Shown: in pieces, positions 5,646-6,536 of the stretch | How positions within the stretch are numbered: position 1 is the first letter of the stretch | Layout: each line of letters opens with the position of its first letter | Assembly (NCBI GenBank): GCA_021784265.1 | Contig: JAJXTA010000168.1 | Location: 1 to 6,536 of the forward strand | Source: a bacterium | Lineage (GTDB): Bacteria; Verrucomicrobiota; Verrucomicrobiia; Limisphaerales; J093 | Direction: 5' to 3' | DNA: 6,536 nt | Position numbers and translations under genes: made by a program | The notes under the pieces: generated by a model | The model's input: only the letters and a program-made list of their open reading frames with translations | The model's database searches: none | What the model was told of the DNA's origin: nothing

Positions 5646-6536
5646 ATGAACACACGCTTGCTGAATCGCCTGCCTTTGATCGACCCCGCGCGGTGTGAGT
5701 GCCCGGACCGGCGGAAGAGGCCTTTTTCACCGCCGCTCAGGCCCCGGGCTGCGCGAGTGCGGAGAGTCGTGAGGGTGGTGGGACCGTTAGCGGCGACCAC
5801 GGCTGTCCTTCGGGCCGTGGCGGCGGGCTTGCTCGTCAGCCTGACGCTTGCCCTGCTCCCCTTGCGGGCCCAGGACGCCCAGGCGCTGATTGCCACGCTG
5901 CGTTCCAACGCGGACCCAGCGCGGAAGTGGGCGGCCTGCCAGCGGCTCCGCGTTCTGGGGGCGACCGAGGCGATCCCGGCGCTGGCGGGGTTGTTGACCG
6001 ACCCAGCCGCGTCTCAGGCGGCCCGCTATACCCTGGAAGGCCTGCCCGGTCCCGAAGCCGACGCGGCGCTCCGGGAGGCGTTGGGCAAGACCTCCGGTCT
6101 GCTCAAGGTTGGGGTGATTGATTCTCTGGGCTGGCGGGGCGATCTGACCTCGGTGCCGTTACTGACGCCCTTGGTGGCCGACGCTGATCCTGCCATCGCG
6201 GCGGCCGCCGCCACGTCCTTGGGCCGAATCGGTGGCACGGACGCCCTCGCGGGGCTGTGGGCGGCGCGGGCACAGGCGCCCGCGCCCGTGCAGTCAGCCG
6301 TGGACGAAGCGGTGCTCAAGTGCGCCGAACGCCTGGCCGCCAGCCACGACGCGCCGGGTGCCTTGGCCGCGTACCGCCGGTTGCTGGACCAGCCGTGCCC
6401 GTGGCAAATGCATGCCGCCGCCTGGCGGGGCGTGGTGTTGACGGACCCCGTCCACCGTGAGGAGATGATGGTTAAGGCTTTGGAGGGCGCGGATGCTTCG
6501 GCGCATGTGGTGGCGGTGAAGCTGTTGCGGGAGTTG
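5646..6536 (+). CDS. Secreted HEAT-repeat protein, 3'-truncated by the window end
   Basis: The frame is open from ATG 5646 to the last base, giving 297 codons with no stop. A hydrophobic segment ends at about residue 75 with LLPLRA, followed by QDAQALIATL. This looks like a signal peptide cleaved after A75. Residues 90-212 form about four HEAT-like helical repeats, each ending in a typical second helix such as 'AIPALAGLLTDP', 'SVPLLTPLVADADP' or 'AAAATSLGRIGG'. A further helical, TPR/HEAT-like region runs from about 213 to the end, including 'LAAYRRLLDQP'. HEAT arrays usually serve as protein-binding scaffolds. Exported proteins of this style are common in Verrucomicrobia and sometimes carry a C-terminal DUF1080 (3-keto-disaccharide hydrolase-like) domain, which would lie beyond the window. 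The start is uncertain: GTG codons at 5757, 5769, 5775 and 5778 are in frame and would give a signal peptide of normal length. The first 45 or so codons use many AGG, AGA, CGA, TTA and TCA codons unlike the rest. The gene is probably co-transcribed with the upstream oxidoreductase. Confidence 0.85.
   Translation, partial: MNTRLLNRLPLIDPARCECPDRRKRPFSPPLRPRAARVRRVVRVVGPLAATTAVLRAVAAGLLVSLTLALLPLRAQDAQALIATLRSNADPARKWAACQRLRVLGATEAIPALAGLLTDPAASQAARYTLEGLPGPEADAALREALGKTSGLLKVGVIDSLGWRGDLTSVPLLTPLVADADPAIAAAAATSLGRIGGTDALAGLWAARAQAPAPVQSAVDEAVLKCAERLAASHDAPGALAAYRRLLDQPCPWQMHAAAWRGVVLTDPVHREEMMVKALEGADASAHVVAVKLLREL

Noticed and set aside
5699..6121. 140-codon forward frame overlapping the HEAT-repeat gene
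   Set aside because: It is out of frame with the HEAT-repeat protein. The overlapping frame from 5646 has a signal peptide and repeated helices, while this product is Gly/Arg/Pro-rich and featureless.

Overview
The window is G+C-rich (about two-thirds by eye), and every supported gene reads on the + strand. Two features suggest a Verrucomicrobia/PVC-type bacterium: a Tat-exported Gfo/Idh/MocA oxidoreductase, and a secreted HEAT-repeat protein of a style common in Verrucomicrobia. The lineage is inferred from protein style and was not tested by a search.

Region 1 (1-3901) is the end of a tripartite efflux operon. It holds the 3' part of a periplasmic adaptor (membrane fusion) gene, followed 25 bases later by a complete 1030-residue RND inner-membrane pump with an intact proton-relay signature (D405, D406, K931). 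The outer-membrane channel partner is not in the window and may lie upstream.

Region 2 (3902-4269) is a 368-base stretch with no credible gene. It contains a perfect 58-bp direct repeat (3937-3994 and 4088-4145) around a 93-bp spacer. The spacer ends in a short hairpin (4069-4083). A nested two-stem inverted repeat (4203-4255) lies just before the next gene. This is the least explained part of the window.

Region 3 (4270-6536) is a second, probably co-transcribed unit. It has a complete Tat-signal Gfo/Idh/MocA NAD(P)-dependent oxidoreductase and, 35 bases downstream, the 5' part of an exported HEAT-repeat protein that runs off the window end. Both appear to act outside the cytoplasm. Together they suggest sugar or glycoside processing in the envelope, but no substrate can be read from the sequence. 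The HEAT gene has conflicting start signals: a good ribosome binding site supports ATG 5646, whereas signal-peptide geometry and codon use favour a GTG near 5769-5775.

I see no RNA genes, insertion sequences, CRISPR array or phage genes. Nothing here amounts to a clearly new system. The best leads are the repeat-bearing spacer and the oxidoreductase/HEAT pair.
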